The position numbers were made by a program, and so were the translations under genes. From NCBI RefSeq assembly GCF_036324505.1, contig NC_086357.1, positions 23,437,793-23,501,792 on the forward strand: a stretch of DNA of 64,000 bases, read 5' to 3'. Positions 27,201 through 39,200 of the stretch are shown in pieces. Every line of letters starts with the position of its first letter. Within the stretch, counting starts at the first letter, position 1. The notes beneath the pieces were generated by a model. The model was given only the letters and a program-made list of their open reading frames with translations. It made no database searches and had not been told where the DNA came from. Source of the DNA: Eleginops maclovinus (Eukaryota; Chordata; Actinopteri; Perciformes; Eleginopidae).

Positions 27201-30200
27201 GTTTATTGTTCCCAGTGTATCAAATTGTTCTAAAAATTTGCTAACAATATAAAAAAAACACGTGCTGCCAATTAATGCTTGAGGCCAGTACGACACTGCC
27301 ATTTATGTGCAATCAGATACGACTTTCAAGACAATCAAACCTCCGCAGATGCGTGGAAGTGACTCAAAATAAACTCGGATCATTGGTGTTTTTTAAACAA
27401 TAAATACTTGAAACATTTAGACATTTATCCAAGACGCATGTGCAACAAATGGTGATGCTTAATTCAACATGTCAGTCGTTTTTGATATACAAAGTGTGAC
27501 TGTAATGGAGCTTCACACAAGGCCCGGCTGCAGGGTGTTTGAAGCCCAAAGTGGTTCAAAAATGTGGCGAGGCTAGCCCACATAAACAGTCACAGCGAAC
27601 GAGGAGGCAGGGCAGAGTTATGTCCGATAAGTGTGCTAAGCGGTGCTGCTGTGATCAAGTGGAAAGGGTAATGTGCTCGGCAGTAAAACCAAAGGGCTTT
27701 CTTGGAAACGTGGGAAGTGAGAGGGGTTGGGGGTGATCATCAATGAAATTTGAAACTGGACAAAAAGGCCACGTTTTATCACCTGTATCCTCCCGTAAAA
27801 GTGTTTATTTTGTTTTTCCCGTGAAGTTAGTTGGCGAGAGACGCTGTCATGACGTAGCTGTTGCACCATGCCTTCACGTTATTATAAAATGATTGAAAAA
27901 CTGTACAAATCTTGGCTGTTTGATTTATGGTTGTCAGTGTGAATTGTTACGTGCTGATTTATTTCCAGAATAAATGTGAGTGTAACAAATGCTAACAGAG
28001 AGAAAGGAACAACAGTACTTTCTTTTCTTCTATTTAGTTGTTTGTTAGTTCCCCATGAAGAAAAACACATGTTTTCCTAATGCAGAACAAACATTTAAAC
28101 ATTTATTTGTTATTGTTCTTGTTTTAACACAGACAACACAGCAAAATCTAACAATATCCTTTGCTTTAGTGCAGTATTTCCCTACTTTTGTCCTATTGCT
28201 TCACTCCTCTAACAAACCCTCATAGGTCTGTAACACAGTAACAACAGTAGGTCTGTGTGTTCCCCTACAGGACGGCAATCACACTGTCAAACTCCATGAG
28301 GCGCTGCAGACGCACCGGCCTGTGTAATGCTGTCGAACAAGCAGCAGGTATTTGTTAGTTAATCAGCGTTCGACTAAAGCTAGAGGCTGTGGTTGTGTTC
28401 AGGAGCAGCGAGGCTGTTTTGACTAAGCCATCTCAGCGAGGGCCCGGTCATGGAGACTCCCAGCATTTGTTAAAGATTAGCGGACTAGTCCTGATGCTCT
28501 GAGCTCGGGTCAGGCAGAGTGCAGGGCTCGGACACGAGGCGAGTTTCTCCCTATCTCTCCCATCTGCAGCTCTCACACAGCAGATCTGCTAGTCCGGGTA
28601 CATGAGACACACTGAATAATGTGATTAAAGGTTTTGGAGCAGAGTTTAAAGTTCGCTGAGGGGAAATTGTACAGAAGTTGTTCATCAGGAAGCAGCACAA
28701 CCCCGTTTGACAGACAGCCACTAAGGTCATGCCACGGAGGCATTTACAGCGTATACACACTAATAGGCATATCAAGATTGTCCTTCTTACCTTATATACT
28801 AAAGTTACCGTTCTGTGGACCATCTGTGTGCCGTGTTTGGGTTGGTTTCTAACACAGACACCACTGTTATAAAACACTTATGGATAATACGTTCCTATCT
28901 AATATTATTACTACTACCGGCTGCTATTCTTAATTAGTTAGATAGGTAGTTATCTATCCATCACTGTAATCAGAATCTTTATTTAGCTATGTGCAATTAA
29001 ACGTTTACTACTATATACCACACTTAGACTCGTTCTATTGTATACATACTGTACGTCTGCTGCTTACTTATCCACCTGAATTTGTACTTCTGTAAAGTGT
29101 AATATTTGTTTATTTTGAATACTATGTGCATGCCTTTTCGCCTCTATCTATCCTTTGCTGTAACAATGTAAATTTCCCCTTTTTCGAACAACAAAAGGAA
29201 TTCTGATTCTGATTATTGCAGAGAATTGTACCATCAGATGTGAATGCTTTCAGTCAGTATCTGTGTAGAATAAAGGAATAACAAAAGCCCAAAAGCTCTC
29301 AGTGATTAGCCAAGTTACTAAATGAAAACCAACTGTGTGGGAACAATAAAATAATTTGTCGAGGGAGAAGAGTGCAGATAAATTCTGAAAGCGTTCTCCA
29401 ATTGGCTGAAGCTTCGGTTTGCCAGGCCAAGTGTTCAGCACCTGGCTGTCACGGCTCTGACGCTGTCTAATTCATTTTAGTTGTATAATAAATGCCTATT
29501 AGATCACTGTCGATACGAGCTGAAAGTGCCTGATTAGACTTTTTCTTGCTATTAGTCAACGTGTACTGTGGGCTGACTTATCAAGGGCAAAAGTTAGATC
29601 AACAGAAAGGAAGGAAATCTTTCTCCGGTCTCTCAATCTGTCCACTAAATCTGTGACTCCAGTGAGGACGTACTGGGGATGAATCCAGCTTCTCATCCCC
29701 AATATTCCTGTCAAAAACTCCCCCTGATATAAGACATTTTCTGCTACGGGAACATTTATTGGTTACTGAAGCTGGGTGAACCCATGTGTCTTCACAGGGT
29801 GGATATAGGAATCTCAGCATATCGGTTTTAAGGCAACTGAAGCTCCTCCTGATGGGTTTCAGCTCCCTTGTAAAGTTGAATACTGAGAGAACTGCAGTAA
29901 AAGTCAAACCAGCTATGACAGCTATGCACTGGTTCCCATTGGACTCAGATCTCTTAACATAACCTTACCGTATCTTTATTAAATATGACAGAAATCGAGG
30001 TTGGGAAGGTCCAACAGGTGTTGATCCAGAGCAAACATTTCACATATTGATACAGAGAGACATTTATAAGTATACACCCATAAAAGCATTAAAGTATGCG
30101 CCGACGCATTGATGCACAACACACCCTGGTTTTAAACATCTCTTCAAATGTCCTTTTAGATATATCCAGTCCAGAAATATCAGAGGGTCAGCATTTACTG

Positions 30201-33200
30201 TTCCAAGAATTGAGATTTCTCTCTTTCAAAAACAAGGTTGCGTGTCCCGTTTTTGGAAACATGCAACGAGTGGCTGACCAGTGTTGCAACAGATTTGATT
30301 ATCAAGCCAAAAGAAAGCTAAAAACAATAACATTTTGCACTGCCCTGTAATAACCTATTTTAGTTGGATCTCTGCTCTAATCAGCTGGCATAAAGTGTGC
30401 ATTTCTTTTATTGATTTTCCATGGTTTTGATGCTTGGAGTTCATGAACGTGTCCATTTTCTTCCTCTGCTTTGACCCAAACATTAGTGCGCCTACACACA
30501 CGTACACACACGTACACACACACACACACACACACACTTTGTAACTCGACTCACTAGTAAAACTGCCAACAATGAGCCCCATAAGAGATCCTAAGTGTCC
30601 AACATGATGTTTGTGTTAAGTGGTGTATTATAGAAGCCGACTTCTGGGTCTTGGGGGGAATGTTAAGCATGTTAATGAAGAGTACATACTGAGGCTATTA
30701 CTCAGTGTAATATGGATCCATTTAACACACCTACTGCACAGCCCTTATGTATCATATGAAGAAAAGGGGTCCTACATTTACAGTTAATCAGAAGTGATTT
30801 GTCTTTAACAAAACAGCTTAAGGTGGAATCGTTTTCTCACTGAAAATGACAGGGAAACGCAACAGAATTTAAATTGTGCAGATTTCTCTCGAAAGTAATA
30901 TGATGTAGGGATCATTAAGCAGACGGATACTACAGGAGCCAGAAGATAACACATGTCTCCACTGTATCCAGTTTCTGTGAGCTGTGGTTTTCAGTTCCTG
31001 AGGGTGAAATCAAGCAGGCACGTATGTCGGTACAACAACTACAAGCAAATGTCATCTTAGATTCATTCATCATCCTGTCTGACAACTTCTCTGTCAGAGA
31101 GGATTAAATAAAGTTGTTGACATGGGACCGAAAGAATAAAAAGACACTTACTCTTTGGATTACTTGAAAAAACAGACACAGAAGATGAATCAACAATGCA
31201 CACATGCTGTCAAAATGCCATCTAAGCACCTCAAAAGCCACATTGTCAGTTCTCATACAGAGGATATTCCCACACACTGAAAAAAACTCCCTCCATAGCA
31301 TCACATCATGGGAAATTGCGTCTTCTTATCACATACTTTATCTCCTTGCTCTGATATTAGCCTACTGAAAACCAGCTTTCCCTTTCAAATATAATTGTCT
31401 GTAAAAAGTCTGTAAAAATAACCCCAAGCGTTTCAGTTCACAGTGCTGGCACACAGCCTCCAAACTTTATTAACATCCAGAGTCGGCCTGGCGTGGCTCC
31501 CAGCTGCCTGAAACTTGGACTTACAAGTGTTAACCTGAACAGGGCATCAGCCTCACTTTCCCAGAAGCCTCAGACTTCCTCACATCGTGCTGACTAGATT
31601 TTATACCAAAAAAGAAACATTCTACACAAACTCACCAGGATGATATCCATTATCCATCAGTCCAGCAGTGGCTCAGTCAGTAGGGGCTTGGACTGGGAAT
31701 CGTAAGGTCGCCAGTTCCCCAAACAGACATGAAATATGGAAAGTGGACTGCTACTTGGAGAGGTCCCAGTTCACCTCCTAGGTTCACCTCCTGCTGTGGT
31801 GCAAGGCACCGGACACCTCCAATCCCCCCTCCCCATTGCTCCCCGGGTGCTGCACGATAGCTGCCCACTAGTACTAGGATGGGTTAAATGCAGAGGACTA
31901 ATTTCACTGTGTTTGCTCTGCTGTGTGCATGTATGTGACTAATAAAGAGGGTTTCATCCTCCCATTCTATCATTTAGGCACTGATGGAAACTATAGAACA
32001 CTTCAGAAAATACATAAGCCATGATAAATGATGACTCAAAGGTTTCCTGCCAGTGCTTTAAAATATATCAGAGAAAGAAGACTTCAATATGTTCTGACTC
32101 AGTGTGATGAAACTTGGTTCTCCATCTTGGACAATGCGTACAGATCTATATATACTTGCCAAAACATAATGCACACATGAAAATCTGAGTCTAAAGCAAG
32201 TGCAAGTAGTCACGCTCACAGTTGGTGATTGATGTCGAACCACAACATCCACCGACAAGCAAGAGCGCTTTTCTCTATGCAACCTTTATTGTGCCGTTCT
32301 TTTGTGCACTTATTAGTCCTGGTAAGCGAGCTAATGCAGTGCAGGGGCTGGACTGCAACGCACATGACTAGAGAAAAAGTAATTCTTCCAGAATGCTGTG
32401 CTCCAATTAACAAGCAGTAATAAAGTATATAAACTGCCCTATTAGACTTTATAATGTCTTTCATAGTCCTCTGGGGCGGCGCCAGCCAATGGTGCAGTGC
32501 GCTGACTGGGCACTGCCCCATGGCAGCTTCCTGGCAGCGCCGGAGAGAACAGGAGAGAGGATAAAACTCAGGCTTGTTGGCTGCTCTCTCCCGCGCCCTA
32601 ATGAAGGCATTAAAACTGCCTCGGCTCGCATCATGTTTGCCCAATTGTTTTTGACCACTCAGTTGAATCCAATGTTTGATTGGCTTAATAATCACCAACA
32701 GGACTAAAAAAATGGGCAATTTCATTTGAACAAGTTGGGCTTTTGAAAATGTTGCTTTAGCGGTTTTGAATCGGTTTCCAAAGAAGTGATGCATGCTGGG
32801 AATGTAACTCACATCCAGAGGTGTAAAGTAACTAAGTAGATTTACTCAAGTACTGTACTTCAGTGCAATGTTGAGGGTTTGTACTTTACTGGAGTATTTC
32901 AATTGTTTGCTACTAAGTACTTCTACCCCACTACAATTCAGAGAAAGATCGTGTACTTTTACTCAACTACATTTATTTAATACCTTTAGTTACTTTGGAT
33001 TAACAATGTGAAATATAAACAACACTTGAATAAGACTTTAGTTACACCTGGAGTAAAAGTCACAAAATAAGCTCCACATTTACCAGCTTTGAAGAACACT
33101 AATTTATAACAACAACCTTTAATATGTATTATTCTGAAATGGTCCGATCTGCAGAATTAGCCACTTTTACTTTTGGTACTTTAAGTATATTTTGATGATC

Positions 33201-36200
33201 AAACTTTTTTACTTTTACTTGAGTAATTTTGATTGCAGGATTTGTAACAGAGTATAAGAAGTACACTCTGGTACTTTTACTTACAGTAAGTATAAGATCT
33301 GAGTACTTCTCCCACCTCTGCTCACAGTTATCACAGTGAAAAACAGATAAACTGCTGATGAAGTTGGATGAGACTCTCTTGAGGAAAGGATTAAATGGGA
33401 TCGATGTGTTCTTGCAGCTTGTTTAGGGAGGTCAGTGAGGTCCTGATCCTAATGGCCCCATGTCTCTCCTGCCATCTCACTCTCTGTGTCTCCTTCCAGC
33501 TGACAGCTGCGAGGACACATTCAGCTCTGGCAGAGGCAGCGCAGCGGCAGACGGCCGTCTTAACTGCCGCAGTCAGAGTGGAGCGGATTTTTCTTTGATG
33601 AAACACAGCAGCGTCGAGCCAAGAACAGCAAGTGGCACAGCCGAGATGTAAATCAAAAACCCACCCGTGTGCTCAGTCATACACAGAGAGCTCTGCGAGA
33701 GGAGTCGCTGCCGTCTGAAAATGCATGAGTAACACGGAGTCTATAGACATGTGGTCAGCTGTGGCATGTCTGTCGATGGGAAAAGAATAAAGAGAAAAGT
33801 CTCTTTGTCTTTGATCGAATAGTTAAAGAGGTACACAAATCTGGTGTGATGCACAAAGAACTGGCAGTGTGTTCCCCTCATCAGCAAAACTGCAGTGTGT
33901 GAAACTTTGTGAGCACTTCTAAAGGCAAAGTTTAGACTAAAAATAAACTTTTATGATGACATATGTGAGCCAAAGCTGCAGCTTTTTCTCGACTAAACTG
34001 AGGCCCAGAGCACATTTCTTCTGGTGATATTTCAACACTTAATCGAAGCAGATAATATTTTTCCTGCGTGATTTATCTACAGAATGAACGGTAAAATCCC
34101 TTTAGGTTACAGATGGATGCAATAGTCATGCCATATAAGACTAAGAACATTTAACCTGGCCGACAAAGACTATGGAGAAAGTTGCAGTGCTAAAACCACA
34201 TATCTGTCTCTGTTTGTTTTAGGCTTCAGACTAAGCCCCCAGAAAGAGCACAGGGCTTTGAATATTTATAGAAGCAATGGATTACAACTTCCGTGTCAGT
34301 CCCTTGATTTACATTGGGAGAGAGACATCTGTAAATCAGCCAAATCTTTCTGAGGTAAATCAACTTCCCAGCAGGAACACTCAAATAGCCCTTTTTTAAA
34401 TCATTAGGTCCTAAAAGTTTGAAGAGTGCTAATGGCTAAGTCCAGAGAGCGGCTGGGAGGTGGGGTTTAGGGAAAACCGCTGGTCCTCTTGCTCTGTGGG
34501 CCCATAGATGTGGAAGATTACTGAATGATCGGGGTTATTTTAATATTTAGTAGTCGAGACATCTTGGGTTCCTGCCACTGAGCAACTTCTATTGGAAAAG
34601 CTGGCTCAGGCTAGTCTTGAACCAGACCCGGTTTTTGCTGCTATAGGTTTGGAGTGTCGGGAACAACGTTCACCTCTCTTCTCCTGCTTCTATTTATGTG
34701 TTTGTACTCGTCCTGAAACGCTATGTTTCCAACTCAGCATTCAGGGCATCATCCTTGGCATTTTTTTTATCACTCACCTGGCAGGTTTTTCATATTAAAG
34801 TCAACGTCTGGATCACATGCCTGTTGACATGATCCTACTTTCCGCTCACGTTATTATTTTTGGCGCCATCCGGAAGATCGTTGACGTCCACATGAATCCA
34901 TTATTTTTTGTACATTATCATTTTTCTCATTTGGATTGTCTATGCTGTGTACATTTATTATCTTTTCAGACTTTACACACAACATGTTTTGCAAGTGTCC
35001 ATCCTGGAAGATGGATCCCCCCCATCTGATGCTCTCCCTGAGGATTCTCCCATTTATTTTCCCATTAATATCCTTTTTCATTGGGATCTATCCTTGTAAG
35101 ATGCAAGGCTCGTAGGACAGAGCATGTTGTATGCTGTAAACCCCCTGAGATTAATGTGTAATTTGTAAGATTGAGTGAGGCTATATAAATTCCATTTGAT
35201 TTATAAGGATGAACAGGAGCCACCGCCAACACTGTATTGGCTCTTTATACATCCATGGTTCATACATCCACATGTTCCATTTTGCAACCTCAGAGGACTC
35301 ATCAGCAGATATTCCAGCAGGAACAGTCACGACCTCCAATAACTCTCCTCCTCTCCCTTTGAAAACAACCTCAGTCGAGTTGATGCAACACTCGTCTCTT
35401 CCTCCGCCACTTATCTCTCGTTTCCACACACGTCATGTGTAGTCACGGGCCAAGTTTGATCGAGGTGATTCAGCCGAGCAGATGCCAGACGAGGGGAGTT
35501 CTCTCGCTCTCCCTCTCTAGTGGCTGTGACTCAGGAAGCGCTCTCATTCCATTACCCAGCATTCCCTCCGTGGCCAGACAAGACGTTTACGGGAATACCG
35601 CTGCAGAATCATCATCATCACCGGGCTCCGCTTTATGAATCAATGGAACATGCTGCAAACATTACAGCCTGCTACACCCAGCACCCTCTCGTTTACCCAT
35701 AACTCACAGCTGAGGTCATGCACGACGTGAAAGACGTGGGGTGAGAGCTCTCCTTTAACTCGTGGGAATGTACTGACTTATGAGAAGTATGTTACTATCC
35801 CTCTAACATATACATAAGCAGGCATGTATAGTTCCACATGATTTAGAAGCACCGATGCAGAAAGATAGGATGTCTGTTTTCTTCTTGGTCTGTTCCTGTC
35901 GATGAATTCTATGTGAAATATCACTGGGTGGAACTGACAAATAAAAGCAAAAATGTACCGTATAATTTCTTCACAATCTGCTGAAAAAGAGAGATCTCGG
36001 TTAACCTCGGCTGTGAAGCTAAGTGAACCACCAGTTCAATAACAGGTCAAACCTCTTTTAGCAACAGTGAGGGCAAAATGATTCCTCTGAGGTTTGATCT
36101 GTCTTTTCCAACATGTGTGAGGAATAGCTGCTTTAACCTTTTGGCCCACTGAGCGCCAGTGATGTTGAGATCCCCAGTCACTCAGTATCTCTGTTAGACT

Positions 36201-39200
36201 TGAACTGAACTTAATAAATATATACTTTGTGCTTGGCTTCCAGAGGAGAGATCCGGAGAAGTGGAAGTGATTTAGTGTCTAGCTTCAGATTCATCATGGA
36301 AAAAAGCCTTGATTTGTGATAAGCAACACTTTATATATTGTTATAATGCAAAATCTGAGGCACAAAACCAGCATTTTTATATCCTTTTTCTTGAGTATTT
36401 GGATATTACACACATTTTCAGCTTTTCTATAGCACAATGAAACAAAACACACAGCCTAGTGCATTTTACAGCTATATGTCCCCAAAATATAAAACAATAA
36501 CAAGTCTACACATGGAAATCAAATATGGTTTTTATTTAAAATTAAATAAGCCCATTTAATTTAGCAGAATTAAAGAAGACCAACATCCTTTTTACTGTTC
36601 TACTAAAATAGAAGTATTGAAATGTAAGCCGATACCTTCCTTTTAATGGCAGAAGTTCATATTCACATAGGAGGACATGTTAATGTTCAGACAAGTATTT
36701 ATTTTTAAGAGGCTGAAAACCAAATACTTAGCAAATTGGACTTGAAAAATATAGATTGCCAAACCACACTATGACACCATAGTGAAGTATTTAAAAAGTC
36801 ACAGCATGGGAATATTACTTCTATAGTGCTCCAAAAGGAAGCTCAAACAAAAATGGTTTCAAGATCATTAAAGAAAATTAAATATGACGCCCCTATAATT
36901 TAAATTGTGGTCAGACTTCCCACCTACATCATCGGCTGAATCACTCCCCGTCAAAGACGCAGGATCAATAGTCCCATCTCTTTTGTCTTTCAGCTCTAAA
37001 CAACACGTTAGCAAAGCACCACTAGTGTTAGACCACAACTTAACAGACTCTCGACAAAGACCACTGATTCAGCAAAATGGGTTAAACACTGTCACAACTG
37101 GCTAACAAGTCCAAACCAAAGGAAAATACTGCGATCCAGGATGAATAAACAGTATGAGCATGCTTCACAGCCAGACTTAAAGCAATTATAAGCCTGAAAC
37201 TCCACGGTAATTTAGGAAATCCAAAACCCCTTGAAACTGCTGAAGCAAACATTTTCCCAGAATGAAAGCTGTAAAAACATTTCTTTATGTGACACAAATC
37301 TGAAGATTTACCCAGAAGAAAATAACTAAACAACGGCCCATATTTTTAAATGTGAATACCAGTTATGGGTAAGGCTGATTTATGAGTCCTTTGATGATGA
37401 GTAATTAGTATATTCTAGCAACATTTGTATTATCCATTATCAGAGTTTATGAAAAGAGAACATTTTGCTTTGAGGGTGAAGATAAAAAAAGAGGGTAAAT
37501 GAATGCCAGCTGCCCACTCTTTCCATAAAGAATAATAATAAACCACAGTTTGATTAGAATAAGAGACTTCACCATAAGCTCTTAATGTATTTCTCACACA
37601 CAACCAAAAGTATTCACAAGCTACTGCAAAGCTGTCATTAAGCGTTTGACACAGCGGAGGCTCAAAGGAGGCGCAGTAATGGTCGGTTGTTTCTCATAAC
37701 AGTCAGATTATCGCCTCGCAGTATGACGTCCACAAATGCTGCTGGGGAAAACACAGGAAACTAAGTCATTTTGAGGAAATTCAACATGTGTGCCAATGCC
37801 ACTTCACCACAAAACAGTGTGTGTCAGTGTGTGGCATGTGTGTTCAGTGCATGTGTTCTGCATATGCTGGCACAGTGTGTGTTAGCAATGGATGCTGTGT
37901 GCTGCATACAGGTGTGTGTACTGCATGTGTAAATATTGTATGTGCAGATTTATAGAAAACATGTCACGATGAAATGACAAGAAACAGCCATAGCGATGTA
38001 AAAAGTTCCGACAATGATTAAATCAAAATATCCATTACTCATCTCTTTACTTGCTGAATCGACAGACCTCTGCATTTATGTGAGAGAGGGAGTTTGGGAC
38101 TGCAGCGCTCTGAAACATTTTCCTAACATAAGCTCACACACACACACACTTCACACAGCTTCGTCCCGGGACAAGGAGAAACTTCAGTCAGGTATCGAAT
38201 GATGCTAGAGTACACACACCATTCAAACCTGATATTCCTTTTCACGAGGGGTCAAGTGTTTTTCTTTGAAAGCTAAATATTTTCTTTGCTGGTGGGCACT
38301 CATATTTATAGCACAGTGCACTCGCAGTGTAAGGATGATCAGACGCTCAGGAAGGGCAATGCACACGGTTCAAAAAGGCACCAGATGTGACATAAGCTCC
38401 ACTTTGAGTTCTATGTATTCATCTTTATGTAAAAGAAACATTATAATAATTGGACCTACGCTAGAGATAGCTGCAATAGCACAGCAATAGAGAGATTGAA
38501 CACACACAGCAAAGTGTTTGGACTAAATATGGAGCCATTTTTTCTTATTATTTATGATACCTGGCCAGTAAAAAAAAATCCAACGGCACTCCGGCTCTGA
38601 AACTGACTCTTTCATTACCATGCAAACTACCTCACTCACTGTCAATCTTTCTCTCAATTTAACACATATAGAAACACACATAGATGCACAAAAACTGACA
38701 TTGCATATTGCATTTGTGAGAGTAAAAAGAGGAGCTCTGAATATAAATGTCTCAGAGTACATTGGGTAAACTGCAGCTCCTTTCCCAGAAAAATATTGAA
38801 TCACTTTTTTTTTTTTTTTTTTAATGAGTATTTTTTCACATTTTGCAATCGCGGGTAGGCCTACACAGTAAAATCTCCCATCTGAGGTAAGTTCTTCCTC
38901 CGGTGTCTCACTTCCACCAGGATTAATATTACACTGTGTGTTTGTGCAAAGATTCCTTTCAGTGTAAATCTAAAGTAATGGTGGAGAATGCAGTTTAAAC
39001 TCCAGCTCTGTCCCCAAATGGGAGTGTGTAATATGATCGACCTGAAATGAGGCATGATACAAAAGACTGATGAGTACTGAGATCATTTTCATACTCCACT
39101 CTCACCGTGAGAGACTATAAAACAACAGCAAATGCCTGGAATACAGAGCATTCATACAGGATAGAGGAAGGAATACAAGTTTAACTGAAGAAAACTGAAG

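Noticed and set aside
32216..32812. 198-codon open frame on the minus strand
   Set aside because: No recognisable domain, no splice or start context, and it spans a GC-rich regulatory-looking island; kept only as a finding about that island.
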